A stretch of 64,000 nucleotides of DNA. Origin: CAWIUB01 sp963839995 (lineage in GTDB: Bacteria > Actinomycetota > Actinomycetes > Mycobacteriales > Jatrophihabitantaceae). Of this stretch, positions 8,473 through 16,254 are shown piece by piece. Within the stretch, counting starts at the first letter, position 1. Each line of letters starts with the position of its first letter. The DNA lies in NCBI GenBank assembly GCA_963839995.1, contig CAWIXH010000023.1, positions 1-64,000 of the forward strand. Direction: 5' to 3'. The notes beneath the pieces are model-generated. The model saw nothing but the letters and a program-made list of their open reading frames with translations. It was not told the origin of the DNA and searched no databases. The position numbers and the translations under genes are program-made.

Positions 8473-9073
8473 GCTCGATGCCGACGCCGCAGAGATGCCC
8501 GTCACAACCCAGTCCACAACCATCGGTGGACAACCGCCGCAAGCTGTGGACAACAATGCGGCAGGGCGTGACATTTCCGGCGCAGATCTGGCTCGCGATG
8601 CGCTGCGCGCCGCTCGGGGCATGCCGCGCAGCGCGCCGCCGGACGGTAACCGGCGCACTCGGCGTGGCGAGCACAAACGGCGCCTGCGCGGCTACTCCGG
8701 CGCGGGGCCGGACGACCGGGACCCGGTGCCGGCCCGTGACGTGCTGGCCGGGCTGTTTCACGCGCGTGGGTGGGACCGCCCGGTGGCAGAGGCACGGATC
8801 TTCGCCGACTGGCCGGGTCTCGTCGGCCGGGAAATCGCGGCGCACTGCCAGCCGGTGAGTCTCACCAACGGCGAACTCGGCGTCGCCGCCGTGTCGACGG
8901 CCTGGGCCACCCAGCTGCGCCTGCTCGGTGCGTCGATGCTGGCCCGGCTGGCCGAGCAACTCGGCCCCACCGTGGTCACCCGGCTGCACATCACCGGCCC
9001 GGTAGCACCCAGCTGGAGCCACGGGGTCCGCTCCGTCCGCGGCGCCCGTGGGCCCCGCGACACCTACGGGTGA
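8462..9073 (+). CDS. DUF721 / DciA-like protein
   Basis: DUF721 protein; a distant family member, DciA, loads or recruits the replicative helicase in bacteria lacking DnaC. The 203-residue product has a variable, low-complexity N-terminus (about 1-80), then the conserved domain (about 95-190): VLAGLFHARGWDRPVAEARIFADWPGLVG, with VAAVSTAWATQLRLL in the middle. The gene overlaps recF by 11 bp and precedes gyrB, the usual actinobacterial place. The N-terminal coding DNA contains a cluster of DnaA-box-like sequences. A replication role is inferred from family and context. Confidence 0.88.
   Translation: MCGELDADAAEMPVTTQSTTIGGQPPQAVDNNAAGRDISGADLARDALRAARGMPRSAPPDGNRRTRRGEHKRRLRGYSGAGPDDRDPVPARDVLAGLFHARGWDRPVAEARIFADWPGLVGREIAAHCQPVSLTNGELGVAAVSTAWATQLRLLGASMLARLAEQLGPTVVTRLHITGPVAPSWSHGVRSVRGARGPRDTYG
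8512..8553. promoter_or_regulatory. DnaA-box-like cluster inside the DUF721 gene
   Basis: Three DnaA-box-like elements within 42 bp: GTCCACAAC (8512-8520), GGTGGACAA (8525-8533) and the perfect actinobacterial box TGTGGACAA (8545-8553, reverse of TTGTCCACA). They lie in the weakly constrained N-terminal codons of the DUF721 gene. Confidence 0.6.
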
Positions 9074-9583
9074 CCATGTGTTTAACGCCGCCGAGCCACC
9101 GTGACCCTGCGTCACCCGCCGCGGCTCCGCGGTGATCAAGAGCCCTCCAACAGGCGCTGGCGCCCGGTGGGTGGCTCTTGATCACCAACTGGCGCAGTGC
9201 GCGGTCGACTCCGGCGCATTAGGCGCTGCCGAAACGGAGGGGGGTTCGCTGTGGTTGGATGTCCTGCCGCCGTTGCCCGAGGGCGTCCGGGGCGCGAACC
9301 TCGACAGGATCGCGGAGGAGCTGGCCACCGGCTGAATCGGCTCACTCGCCCGCTGAGCCAGCCGCCTGCACCACACGTACCCGCCCGCACGCGCGGGGGG
9401 TCGAGGGCTCTGGGACCAATTCAGGCCGCGTCGCAGCCACAGACCGGTCTTCGGATGCACTAGACTGGACGCTTGAAGGGGCCGGTATCACTTGCCGCAA
9501 CTCGGCCGGTGGTCCGCCCCGCGTTCGTGTCCGGAACCAGGAGCGGCCCGGATCATCGGGCAGCGAGAAGGAGATTGCCACAA
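9074..9583. other. DUF721-gyrB intergenic region
   Basis: A 510-bp gap. It contains a perfect 14-bp inverted repeat (9131-9144 / 9173-9186, see separate entry) and a possible -10 element TAGACT at 9462-9467. A 67-codon open frame at 9132-9335 (GTG start, ending LDRIAEELATG) has coding-like third positions, but its start lies in the inverted repeat and I recognise no family. I leave it as a possible small gene only. Confidence 0.45.
9131..9186. repeat. 14-bp perfect inverted repeat upstream of gyrB
   Basis: GGTGATCAAGAGCC (9131-9144) and its exact reverse complement GGCTCTTGATCACC (9173-9186) are separated by 28 bases that themselves contain the GGCGC/GCGCC self-complementary core. There is no T-run, so it is not a simple intrinsic terminator. 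It could be an operator, a terminator for the dnaA-DUF721 block, or a small mobile palindrome. Confidence 0.7.
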
Positions 9584-11596
9584 GTGGCGGCACAGCGATC
9601 ACACAGTGGATCCGTCAATGGCCAGTCCAGCTACGACGGGAGCTCGATCACCGTCCTGGAAGGACTGACCGCGGTCCGCAAGCGGCCGAGCATGTACATC
9701 GGCTCCACCTCCGAGCGTGGTCTGCACCACCTGGTGTGGGAGGTCGTCGACAACTCCGTCGACGAGGCGCTGGCCGGCTTCTGCGACCACATCGATGTCA
9801 CCCTGCTAGCCGACGGCGGCGTGCGGGTGGCCGACAACGGCCGCGGCATGCCGGTCGACATGCACCCGACGCAGCGCAAGCCCACCGTCGAGGTCATCCT
9901 CACCGTCCTGCACGCCGGCGGGAAGTTCGACGGCAAGGCCTACGCCGTCTCCGGCGGCCTGCACGGAGTGGGCGTCTCGGTCGTCAACGCGCTCAGCCAC
10001 CGGCTCGAGGTCGAGATCGACCGGGACGGCTACCACTGGTCGCAGCCGTATGTGAACCAGAAGCCGGCGGGCCCGCTGCAGCGTGGCGAGAAGACCCGGC
10101 GCACCGGCACCACGGTCACCTTCTGGGCGGATCCGGCGATCTTCGAGACCACCGTGTACACCTTCGAGACGATCAGCCGGCGGCTGCAGGAGATGGCGTT
10201 CCTGAACAAGGGGCTGACGATCGTGCTGCGCGACGAGCGTCCGGACAAGGCCGCGGTCGACGACGACAGCGACGCCGTGACGTCGCGGCCGAACGGCGTG
10301 CACGAGGTCACCTACCACTACGCCGGCGGGATCGCCGACTTCGTCCGGCACCTCAACGCCACGAAGAACCCGATCCACAAGTCGGTCGTCTACTTCGCCG
10401 ACGAGGACCGCCCCAACCGGCTGTCCGTCGAGGTGGCCATGCAGTGGAACGAGACCTACGCGGAGAGCGTCTACACGTTCGCCAACACGATCAACACCCA
10501 CGAAGGCGGCACCCACGAGGAGGGGTTCCGCACCGCGCTCACCAACGTGGTGAACAAGTGGGGCATCGACAAGAAGATCGTCAAGGACACCAAGGACGAC
10601 CGTCTCACCGGTGACGACATCCGTGAGGGGCTCGCCGCGATCGTGTCCATCAAGCTTGGCGATCCGCAGTTCGAGGGACAGACCAAAACGAAGCTGGGCA
10701 ACTCCGAGGCGAAGTCGTTCATCCAGAAGGTCTGCAACGAGTGGCTGACGGACTGGTTCGAACGCAACCCAAGCGAAGCCAAGACGGTCGTCACCAAAGC
10801 CACCCAGGCGGCGCGGGCTCGCAAGGCCGCGCGGCAGGCTCGCAACCTGGCTCGCAAGAACGCCCTGGACACGATGGGGATGCCAGGCAAGCTGTCCGAC
10901 TGCCGCTCCACCGACCCCTCGGTCAGCGAGCTGTACATCGTCGAAGGCAATTCGGCTGGTGGGTCGGCGAAATCCTGCCGGGACTCGATGTTCCAGGCGA
11001 TCCTGCCGATCCGCGGCAAGATCATCAACGTCGAGAAGGCCCGCATCGACCGGGTGCTGAAGAACAACGAGGTGCAGTCGCTGATCACCGCGCTCGGCAC
11101 CGGCATCCACGACGACTTCGACATCGCAAAGCTGCGCTACCACAAGATCGTGCTGATGGCCGACGCCGACGTCGACGGCCAACACATCGCCACCCTGCTG
11201 CTGACCCTGCTGTTCCGGTTCATGCGCCCGCTCATCGAGCACGGCCACGTCTACCTCGCCCAGCCGCCGCTGTACAAGATCCGGTGGGCCAAGGGCGACC
11301 CTGACTACGTCTACTCCGACCGCGAACGTGACGCGCTGATCGAGGCGGGCCAGCAGGCCAACCGACGGCTGTCGCGGGAGGACCCGATCCAGCGCTACAA
11401 GGGCCTCGGCGAGATGAACGCCACAGAGCTGTGGGAGACGACGATGGATCCCGCCCGTCGCATCCTGCGCCAGGTCACGCTGGATGACGCGGCGACCGCC
11501 GACGAGTTGTTCAGCGTGCTGATGGGCGAGGACGTCGAGGCGCGGCGGTCGTTCATCGTCCGCAACGCGAAGGACGTGCGGTTCCTTGATATTTGA
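9584..11596 (+). CDS. gyrB: DNA gyrase subunit B
   Basis: ATPase subunit of gyrase, which with GyrA introduces negative supercoils. The GTG at 9584, preceded by GAGAAGGAGA, gives a 670-residue protein beginning MAAQRSHSGSVNGQSSYD; an in-frame upstream extension is possible but lacks a good ribosome binding site. Features are EGLTAVRKRPSMYIGS at the start of the GHKL ATPase domain, the TOPRIM motifs EGNSAGGSAKSC (about residue 453) and DADVDGQHI (about 527), and the C-terminal YKGLGEMNATELWETTMDP. It is followed 79 bp later by gyrA. Confidence 0.97.
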   Translation: MAAQRSHSGSVNGQSSYDGSSITVLEGLTAVRKRPSMYIGSTSERGLHHLVWEVVDNSVDEALAGFCDHIDVTLLADGGVRVADNGRGMPVDMHPTQRKPTVEVILTVLHAGGKFDGKAYAVSGGLHGVGVSVVNALSHRLEVEIDRDGYHWSQPYVNQKPAGPLQRGEKTRRTGTTVTFWADPAIFETTVYTFETISRRLQEMAFLNKGLTIVLRDERPDKAAVDDDSDAVTSRPNGVHEVTYHYAGGIADFVRHLNATKNPIHKSVVYFADEDRPNRLSVEVAMQWNETYAESVYTFANTINTHEGGTHEEGFRTALTNVVNKWGIDKKIVKDTKDDRLTGDDIREGLAAIVSIKLGDPQFEGQTKTKLGNSEAKSFIQKVCNEWLTDWFERNPSEAKTVVTKATQAARARKAARQARNLARKNALDTMGMPGKLSDCRSTDPSVSELYIVEGNSAGGSAKSCRDSMFQAILPIRGKIINVEKARIDRVLKNNEVQSLITALGTGIHDDFDIAKLRYHKIVLMADADVDGQHIATLLLTLLFRFMRPLIEHGHVYLAQPPLYKIRWAKGDPDYVYSDRERDALIEAGQQANRRLSREDPIQRYKGLGEMNATELWETTMDPARRILRQVTLDDAATADELFSVLMGEDVEARRSFIVRNAKDVRFLDI

Positions 11597-11675
11597 AGGG
11601 CTGGGATGGCGCGGTCTGGTTCGCCCCCGTTACCGATGAGCAACGATCGGCGCGACTCGACGAGAGAACTGGCAA

Positions 11676-14165
11676 ATGACTGATACGACCGACACCGGGT
11701 CGTTCGACCGCATCGAGCCGGTCGACATCCAGACGGAGATGCAGCGCAGCTACATCGACTACGCAATGTCGGTGATCGTCGGGCGGGCGCTGCCCGACGT
11801 GCGCGACGGGCTCAAACCGGTGCACCGCAAGATCCTCTACGGGATGTACGACTCCGGCTTCCGGCCGGACCGCAATTACGTGAAGTGCGGCCGCGTCGTC
11901 GGCGACGTGATGGGCAACTACCACCCGCACGGCGATCAGCCGCTCTACGACGCGCTGGTGCGCATGGCGCAGAGCTGGTCGCTGCGCTACCCGATGATCG
12001 ACCCACAGGGCAACTTCGGCTCACCCGGCAACGACCCGGCGGCGGCCTACCGCTACACCGAATGCCGGCTGCATCCGCTGGCCATGGAGATGCTGCGCGA
12101 CATCGACGAGGAGACCGTCGATTTCGTCCCTAACTACGCCGGCAACACCGTTGAGCCGGTCATCCTGCCCGCGCGCATCCCGAACCTGCTGGTGAATGGG
12201 TCTGAGGGGATCGCAGTGGGCATGGCCACCCGCATCCCGCCGCACAACCTGCGCGAGATCGCGGCCGGTGTCACCTGGGCGCTCGACCACCCGGACGCCA
12301 CTGACGGTGAGCTGCTGGAGCAGTTGATCAAGCTGGTTCCGGGCCCGGACTTCCCGACCAAGGCACTGATCGTCGGCCGGGACGGCATCGAGGACGCCTA
12401 CCGCACCGGCCGCGGCTCGATCCGGATGCGCGCTGTTGTCAGTATCGAGGAGGACGTCAAGGGACGTGCCATCCTGGTGATCACGCAGCTGCCCTACCAG
12501 GTAAACCCCGACAACCTGGTCGAGTCGATCGCGCTGCTGGCTCGCGAGGGCAAGGTAGCCGGCATCGCGGACATCAACGACGAGTCGTCCGACCGGATCG
12601 GCATGCGCATCGTCGTCACGCTCAAGCGCGACGCGGTGGCCAAGGTGGTGCTGAACAACCTGTTCAAGCACACCGCGCTGCAGACCACATTCGGCGCGAA
12701 CATGCTGGCGATCGTCGACGGGGTGCCGCGCACCCTGCGGCTGGACCAGTTCGTCAATCACTACGTCGACCACCAGATCGAGGTGATCGTCCGGCGCACT
12801 CGCTACCAGCTGCGCAAGGCGGAGGAACGCGCCCACATCTTGCGTGCCTATCTCAAGGCACTCGACGCACTCGACGCCGTCATCGCCTTGATCCGCAATT
12901 CGCCGTCTGCGGATGAGGCGCGCGGCGGTTTGATGCAGTTGTTGGATATTGACGAGATTCAGGCGACCGCGATTCTGGACCTGCAACTGCGGCGGCTGGC
13001 CGCCCTCGAGCGGCAGCGGATCATCGACGAGGCCGCCGAGATCGAGCTGCGGATCGCCGACCTGACCGACATCCTGGCCAAGCCGGGTCGCCAGCGGCAG
13101 ATCATCCGCGATGAGCTGAACGAGATCGTCGACAAGTACGGCGATGAACGGCGCACTCGGCTGGTGCCCTACGACGGCGACGTCAGCGCCGAGGACCTCA
13201 TCGCGCAGGAGGACGTCGTCGTCACGATCACCCGCACTGGCTACGCCAAGCGCACCAAGACCGACCTGTATCGGGCACAGCGCCGTGGCGGCAAGGGCGT
13301 GCAAGGCGCGGGGCTGAAGACGGATGACATCGTGGCGCACTTCTTTGTGACGTCCACCCATGACTGGATCCTGTTCTTCACGAACAAGGGCCGCGCCTAC
13401 CGGGCCAAGGCCTACGAACTGCCCGAGGCGAACCGCAACGCCCGCGGGCAGCACGTGGCGAACCTGCTGGCCTTCCAGCCGGACGAGACGATCGCCGAGG
13501 TCATTACGATCCGCGACTACACGGTGGCGCCGTACCTGGTGCTGGCCACCAAGGCCGGATTGGTGAAGAAGACGAAGCTGACCGACTTCGACTCCAACCG
13601 GAGCGGTGGCATCGTCGCCATCAACCTGCGCGAGGACGACGAGCTGATCGACGCGGCGCTGATCTCGCCGGACAACGATCTGCTGCTGGTCAGCCGCAAC
13701 GCCATGTCGATCCGGTTCAAGGCCGACGACGAGACACTGCGTCCGATGGGCCGGGCTACGTCCGGGGTGATTGGAATGCGCTTCTCCGGGGACGACGAGC
13801 TGCTGGCCATGCAGGTTATAGACGACGAGGGCGAATCCGGCCAAGAGATCCTGGTCGCCACCGATGGCGGATTCGCCAAGCGAACCAAGGTCGCGGAGTA
13901 TCCGCCGCAGGGACGTGGGGGCAAGGGCGTGCTGACAGCGCGTATCGTGTCCACCCGAGGTGGACTGGTCGGCGCCGTCGCCGTCCGGCCGGAGGACGAG
14001 GTCTACGCGATCACGTCCGATGGCGTGGTCATCCGCACCAAAGCCGCGGAGGTCCGCCGAGCACAGCGGCAAACCATGGGCGTGCGACTGATGAACCTGC
14101 CCGATGGGGTGAACCTGGTCGCGATCGCCCGCAACGCCGACGAGCCCGACGAGCAGAGTGAGTGA
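11676..14165 (+). CDS. gyrA: DNA gyrase subunit A
   Basis: Cleavage-religation subunit of gyrase. The 829-residue protein has the catalytic tyrosine Tyr127 in AAAYRYTECRL, and the GyrA box QRRGGKG at about residue 535, which identifies a gyrase rather than topoisomerase IV and drives DNA wrapping by the C-terminal beta-pinwheel repeats. The quinolone-resistance-determining loop reads HPHGDQPLYDALV: the position equivalent to E. coli Ser83 is Gln88, followed by Pro89, while Asp92 (E. coli Asp87) is kept. This is an unusual pocket. It lies 79 bp downstream of gyrB and is probably co-transcribed. Confidence 0.97.
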   Translation: MTDTTDTGSFDRIEPVDIQTEMQRSYIDYAMSVIVGRALPDVRDGLKPVHRKILYGMYDSGFRPDRNYVKCGRVVGDVMGNYHPHGDQPLYDALVRMAQSWSLRYPMIDPQGNFGSPGNDPAAAYRYTECRLHPLAMEMLRDIDEETVDFVPNYAGNTVEPVILPARIPNLLVNGSEGIAVGMATRIPPHNLREIAAGVTWALDHPDATDGELLEQLIKLVPGPDFPTKALIVGRDGIEDAYRTGRGSIRMRAVVSIEEDVKGRAILVITQLPYQVNPDNLVESIALLAREGKVAGIADINDESSDRIGMRIVVTLKRDAVAKVVLNNLFKHTALQTTFGANMLAIVDGVPRTLRLDQFVNHYVDHQIEVIVRRTRYQLRKAEERAHILRAYLKALDALDAVIALIRNSPSADEARGGLMQLLDIDEIQATAILDLQLRRLAALERQRIIDEAAEIELRIADLTDILAKPGRQRQIIRDELNEIVDKYGDERRTRLVPYDGDVSAEDLIAQEDVVVTITRTGYAKRTKTDLYRAQRRGGKGVQGAGLKTDDIVAHFFVTSTHDWILFFTNKGRAYRAKAYELPEANRNARGQHVANLLAFQPDETIAEVITIRDYTVAPYLVLATKAGLVKKTKLTDFDSNRSGGIVAINLREDDELIDAALISPDNDLLLVSRNAMSIRFKADDETLRPMGRATSGVIGMRFSGDDELLAMQVIDDEGESGQEILVATDGGFAKRTKVAEYPPQGRGGKGVLTARIVSTRGGLVGAVAVRPEDEVYAITSDGVVIRTKAAEVRRAQRQTMGVRLMNLPDGVNLVAIARNADEPDEQSE

Positions 14166-14242
14166 GCATCGCAGGACCGAAGGTCCGAGGAGCGGAGCGA
14201 ACGACAGCGCGCCGTACGGCGTGCGCATGAGGGAGTAGGTAG

Positions 14243-15028
14243 ATGCCGGAATCGCCGTACCCGTCCGCTGGAGGCCACACAGCCCCCACCGTCGACGCGC
14301 CGGACGACGTCCGCGACCACCAGGGCTCGGCCGACGAGCCGATCACAGCGGGCGACGCCGCTCCGGTGCCGCCCGCTCAGGACGTGGCGGCGGCCCCTGA
14401 GTGGACGGCGCCAGCCCCCGACTGGCCCCCTCCCGCCGACGAGTGGTCGGCGCCATCGGTCGTCACCGCAAACGGGGCGCGCGCGCCCCTGGAGCACACC
14501 CCGACCCCCAGCGTTGCCGGGGCCGAAGCATACGGCGCCCCGACCATCGCCGGACCCCAGCTGGTGACCGCTCCGCCCGGCGGTGGGCACCACATCCCGC
14601 CCGTCCCGCCCGGCGTGTCAGCGCCCGGCGGTGCGCCGACGCCGGGCCGTCCTCAGCAGCGCAGTGGCCGCGGCCCGCGACGAGCCCGCCTGCAGCTGCG
14701 GCATATCGATCCATGGACGGTGCTGAAGTTCGCGTGCGTGCTGTCCGTGGCACTGTTTTTCGTCTGGCTGATCACGGTCGGCGTGCTCTACGGCATCCTC
14801 GACGTCGCCGGCGTCGTCAACAAAGTGAACGACACAGTGACGACGATTAATGGCACCGGGTCTAGTGCGCCGATCACACCCGGCATCGTGTTTGGCGGGG
14901 CGGCGATCATCGGCGTCGTCAATATCATCCTGTTCATTTCCCTGTCGACCGTCGGGTCGGTGGTCTACAACCTGTGCGCCGACCTGGTCGGTGGCATCGA
15001 GGTCACCCTGTCCGAACGAGAGGCGTGA
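14243..15028 (+). CDS. DUF3566 membrane protein
   Basis: Conserved actinobacterial protein of unknown function always found just after gyrA (Rv0007 position). The 261-residue product has a disordered P/A/D-rich N-terminal half (1-145) and a C-terminal DUF3566 domain: a conserved entry LRHIDPWTVLKFA, a first membrane segment (VLSVALFFVWLITVGVLYGI), a short extracellular loop, and a second segment (VFGGAAIIGVVNIILFI), ending NLCADLVGGIEVTLSE. GGGAG lies ahead of the ATG. The function is unknown; membrane location is clear. Confidence 0.88.
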   Translation: MPESPYPSAGGHTAPTVDAPDDVRDHQGSADEPITAGDAAPVPPAQDVAAAPEWTAPAPDWPPPADEWSAPSVVTANGARAPLEHTPTPSVAGAEAYGAPTIAGPQLVTAPPGGGHHIPPVPPGVSAPGGAPTPGRPQQRSGRGPRRARLQLRHIDPWTVLKFACVLSVALFFVWLITVGVLYGILDVAGVVNKVNDTVTTINGTGSSAPITPGIVFGGAAIIGVVNIILFISLSTVGSVVYNLCADLVGGIEVTLSEREA

Positions 15029-15047
15029 TCGGCATTAGCGCGCGGAT

Positions 15048-15077
15048 TTGGGTGGCCCTGTGGGCGACGGGTAGGCT
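15048..15077 (+). promoter_or_regulatory. putative promoter of tRNA-Ile
   Basis: TTGGGT (15048-15053) and TAGGCT (15072-15077) with an 18-bp spacer, 15 bp ahead of the tRNA. A good sigma70/SigA-like match for a high-GC genome. Confidence 0.55.
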
Positions 15078-15092
15078 GACTGTTTGCATTTC

Positions 15093-15166
15093 GGGCCTGT
15101 AGCTCAGACGGTTAGAGCGCATCCCTGATAAGGATGAGGCCGGAGGTTCAAGTCCTCCCAGGCCCA
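15093..15166 (+). tRNA. tRNA-Ile(GAT)
   Basis: Complete cloverleaf of 74 nt: acceptor arms GGGCCTG/CAGGCCC with discriminator A, D-arm with AGCTCAGACGGTTAGAGC, anticodon loop CTGATAA with GAT at 15127-15129, T-arm GGAGGTTCAAGTCCTCC. CCA is not encoded. It stands in the conserved gyrA-DUF3566-tRNA-Ile-tRNA-Ala position of actinobacteria. Confidence 0.97.
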
Positions 15167-15203
15167 CGTCGAAGGTTCCCGTAGCAGAGGAAGGTGCTCA
15201 CAG

Positions 15204-15329
15204 GTGAAGGTCTTGCTGCCCATCGTGGCGCTTGCCGCCGGGGTGTTCGCGCTGGTGCGCCACCGCAAGAACGCCCAGGCTGACGCCGACCTCTGGCGCG
15301 AGGCGACCAGTGGAGTCAAGCAGCCGTAA
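15204..15329 (+). CDS. DLW-39 family microprotein
   Basis: A 41-residue protein starting at GTG 15204 after an AGGAAGG ribosome binding site: MKVLLPIVALAAGVFALVRH, then a charged tail with the ADADLWREAT motif that names the DLW-39 family. One N-terminal membrane segment. These microproteins sit between tRNA-Ile and tRNA-Ala in many actinobacteria; the function is unknown. Confidence 0.88.
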   Translation: MKVLLPIVALAAGVFALVRHRKNAQADADLWREATSGVKQP

Positions 15330-15345
15330 ACTTGCCGGCACGCCC

Positions 15346-15418
15346 GGGGACGTAGCTCAACTGGTAGAGCACCGCCTTTGCAAGGCGGGGGTTGGGAGTT
15401 CAAGTCTCCTCGTCTCCA
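15346..15418 (+). tRNA. tRNA-Ala(TGC)
   Basis: Cloverleaf of 73 nt: acceptor GGGGACG/CGTCTCC (one G-U pair) with discriminator A, D-arm AGCTCAACTGGTAGAGC, anticodon loop TTTGCAA with TGC at 15379-15381, and T-arm GGAGTTCAAGTCTCC. A remnant integrase begins directly behind its 3' end, which fits use of this tRNA as an attachment site. Confidence 0.97.
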
Positions 15419-15421
15419 CAG

Positions 15422-15630
15422 CCTGACCCGCCGACCGCGGAAGAGGCCGCCGCGATCATCGGTGCCGCCTGGCGGGATCCCGAGTGGAGTCTGCTGCTCT
15501 AGCCTAGCTGGTCCTGGTGACCGGCATGCGCTGGGGCGAGGTCAGCGCGCTGCTATGGCGCCACATCGACCTTCGCACCGGGACGCTCCTCATCCAATGT
15601 GCGAATGCGCAGGTCAAAGATGACCTGCAG
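15422..15630 (+). pseudogene. tyrosine-recombinase (phage integrase) remnant
   Basis: Right behind tRNA-Ala, the frame from 15422 reads PDPPTAEEAAAIIGAAWRDP and stops at TAG 15500. The +1-shifted frame then gives VTGMRWGEVSALLWRHIDLR, the start of the catalytic domain with the Arg-box (TGMRxGE) of tyrosine recombinases. The rest of the catalytic domain (HxxR, Tyr) is absent: after about residue 35 the frame runs directly into glycosidase sequence. This is a dead fragment of an integrative element. Confidence 0.8.
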
Positions 15631-16254
15631 ACCGCCGCGCTGGTGACTAGCGACGGGTCGATCGACTGGTTCTGCTACCCGCGCTTCGACTCGCCGAGTG
15701 TCTTCGGCGTCCTGCTCGACCACCGCAAGGGCGGCCGCCTCCAGATCCGCCCGGCGTCGGATTCGTTTGCGACGAAAACAGATGTACGTGCCCGACACTG
15801 CGATCCCGATCACCCGCCTCCTCACCGACGAAGGCGTGGGCGAGGTCGTCGACTTCATGCCGGTCAGCGGGACCGCCGCGACCAATCGCCATCGTCTGGT
15901 GCGTATGATCCGGTGCGTGCGCGGCCGAATGACCTTCGAGGCGGACCTGGCGCCACGGTTCGACTGCGCGCGCCGCCCGCACCAGATGGACCTGACCTGC
16001 ACGGCCGCGTTGCGGGACATGTTCGAGTGCTCGCCGACCACTGGGACCAGCCCGAGGCCGGCATCTGGGAGACCCGCGGCGGGCCCAAGGCCTTCACCTA
16101 CGGACAGGTGATGAGCTGGGTGGCCTTCGACCGCGATCCGGATGGCCACGACGCACGGCCGCCGGGCACCGATCGAGCGCTGGCCGAGCAAGCCCGACGC
16201 CATATCCGAGCAGGTGATGACGTGCGGCTGGCACTGCGAGGGAGGCACCCGTGA
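15618..16254 (+). pseudogene. GH15 family glycosidase remnant (frameshifted, internally deleted)
   Basis: The frame that starts as integrase continues in phase as DLQTAALVTSDGSIDWFC and YPRFDSPSVFGVLLD, the conserved N-terminus of GH15 glucoamylase/trehalase-like proteins. Homology then moves to another frame near 15775 (KQMYVPDTAIPITRLLTDEG, VGEVVDFMPV) and back to the first near 16020 (DHWDQPEAGIWETRGG, FTYGQVMSWVAFDR). The catalytic (alpha/alpha)6 barrel is mostly missing: an intact member has about 600 residues. The C-terminal part runs up to the MFS gene, with which such genes are often paired. Confidence 0.78.

Noticed and set aside
9132..9335. 67-codon open frame upstream of gyrB as a gene
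   Set aside because: Third positions look coding but its start lies in an inverted repeat, it has no ribosome binding site and no recognisable family; kept only as a remark.
12021..14228. 735-codon open frame antisense to gyrA
   Set aside because: It mirrors gyrA codon structure, has no family motif or ribosome binding site, and gyrA is unquestionable.
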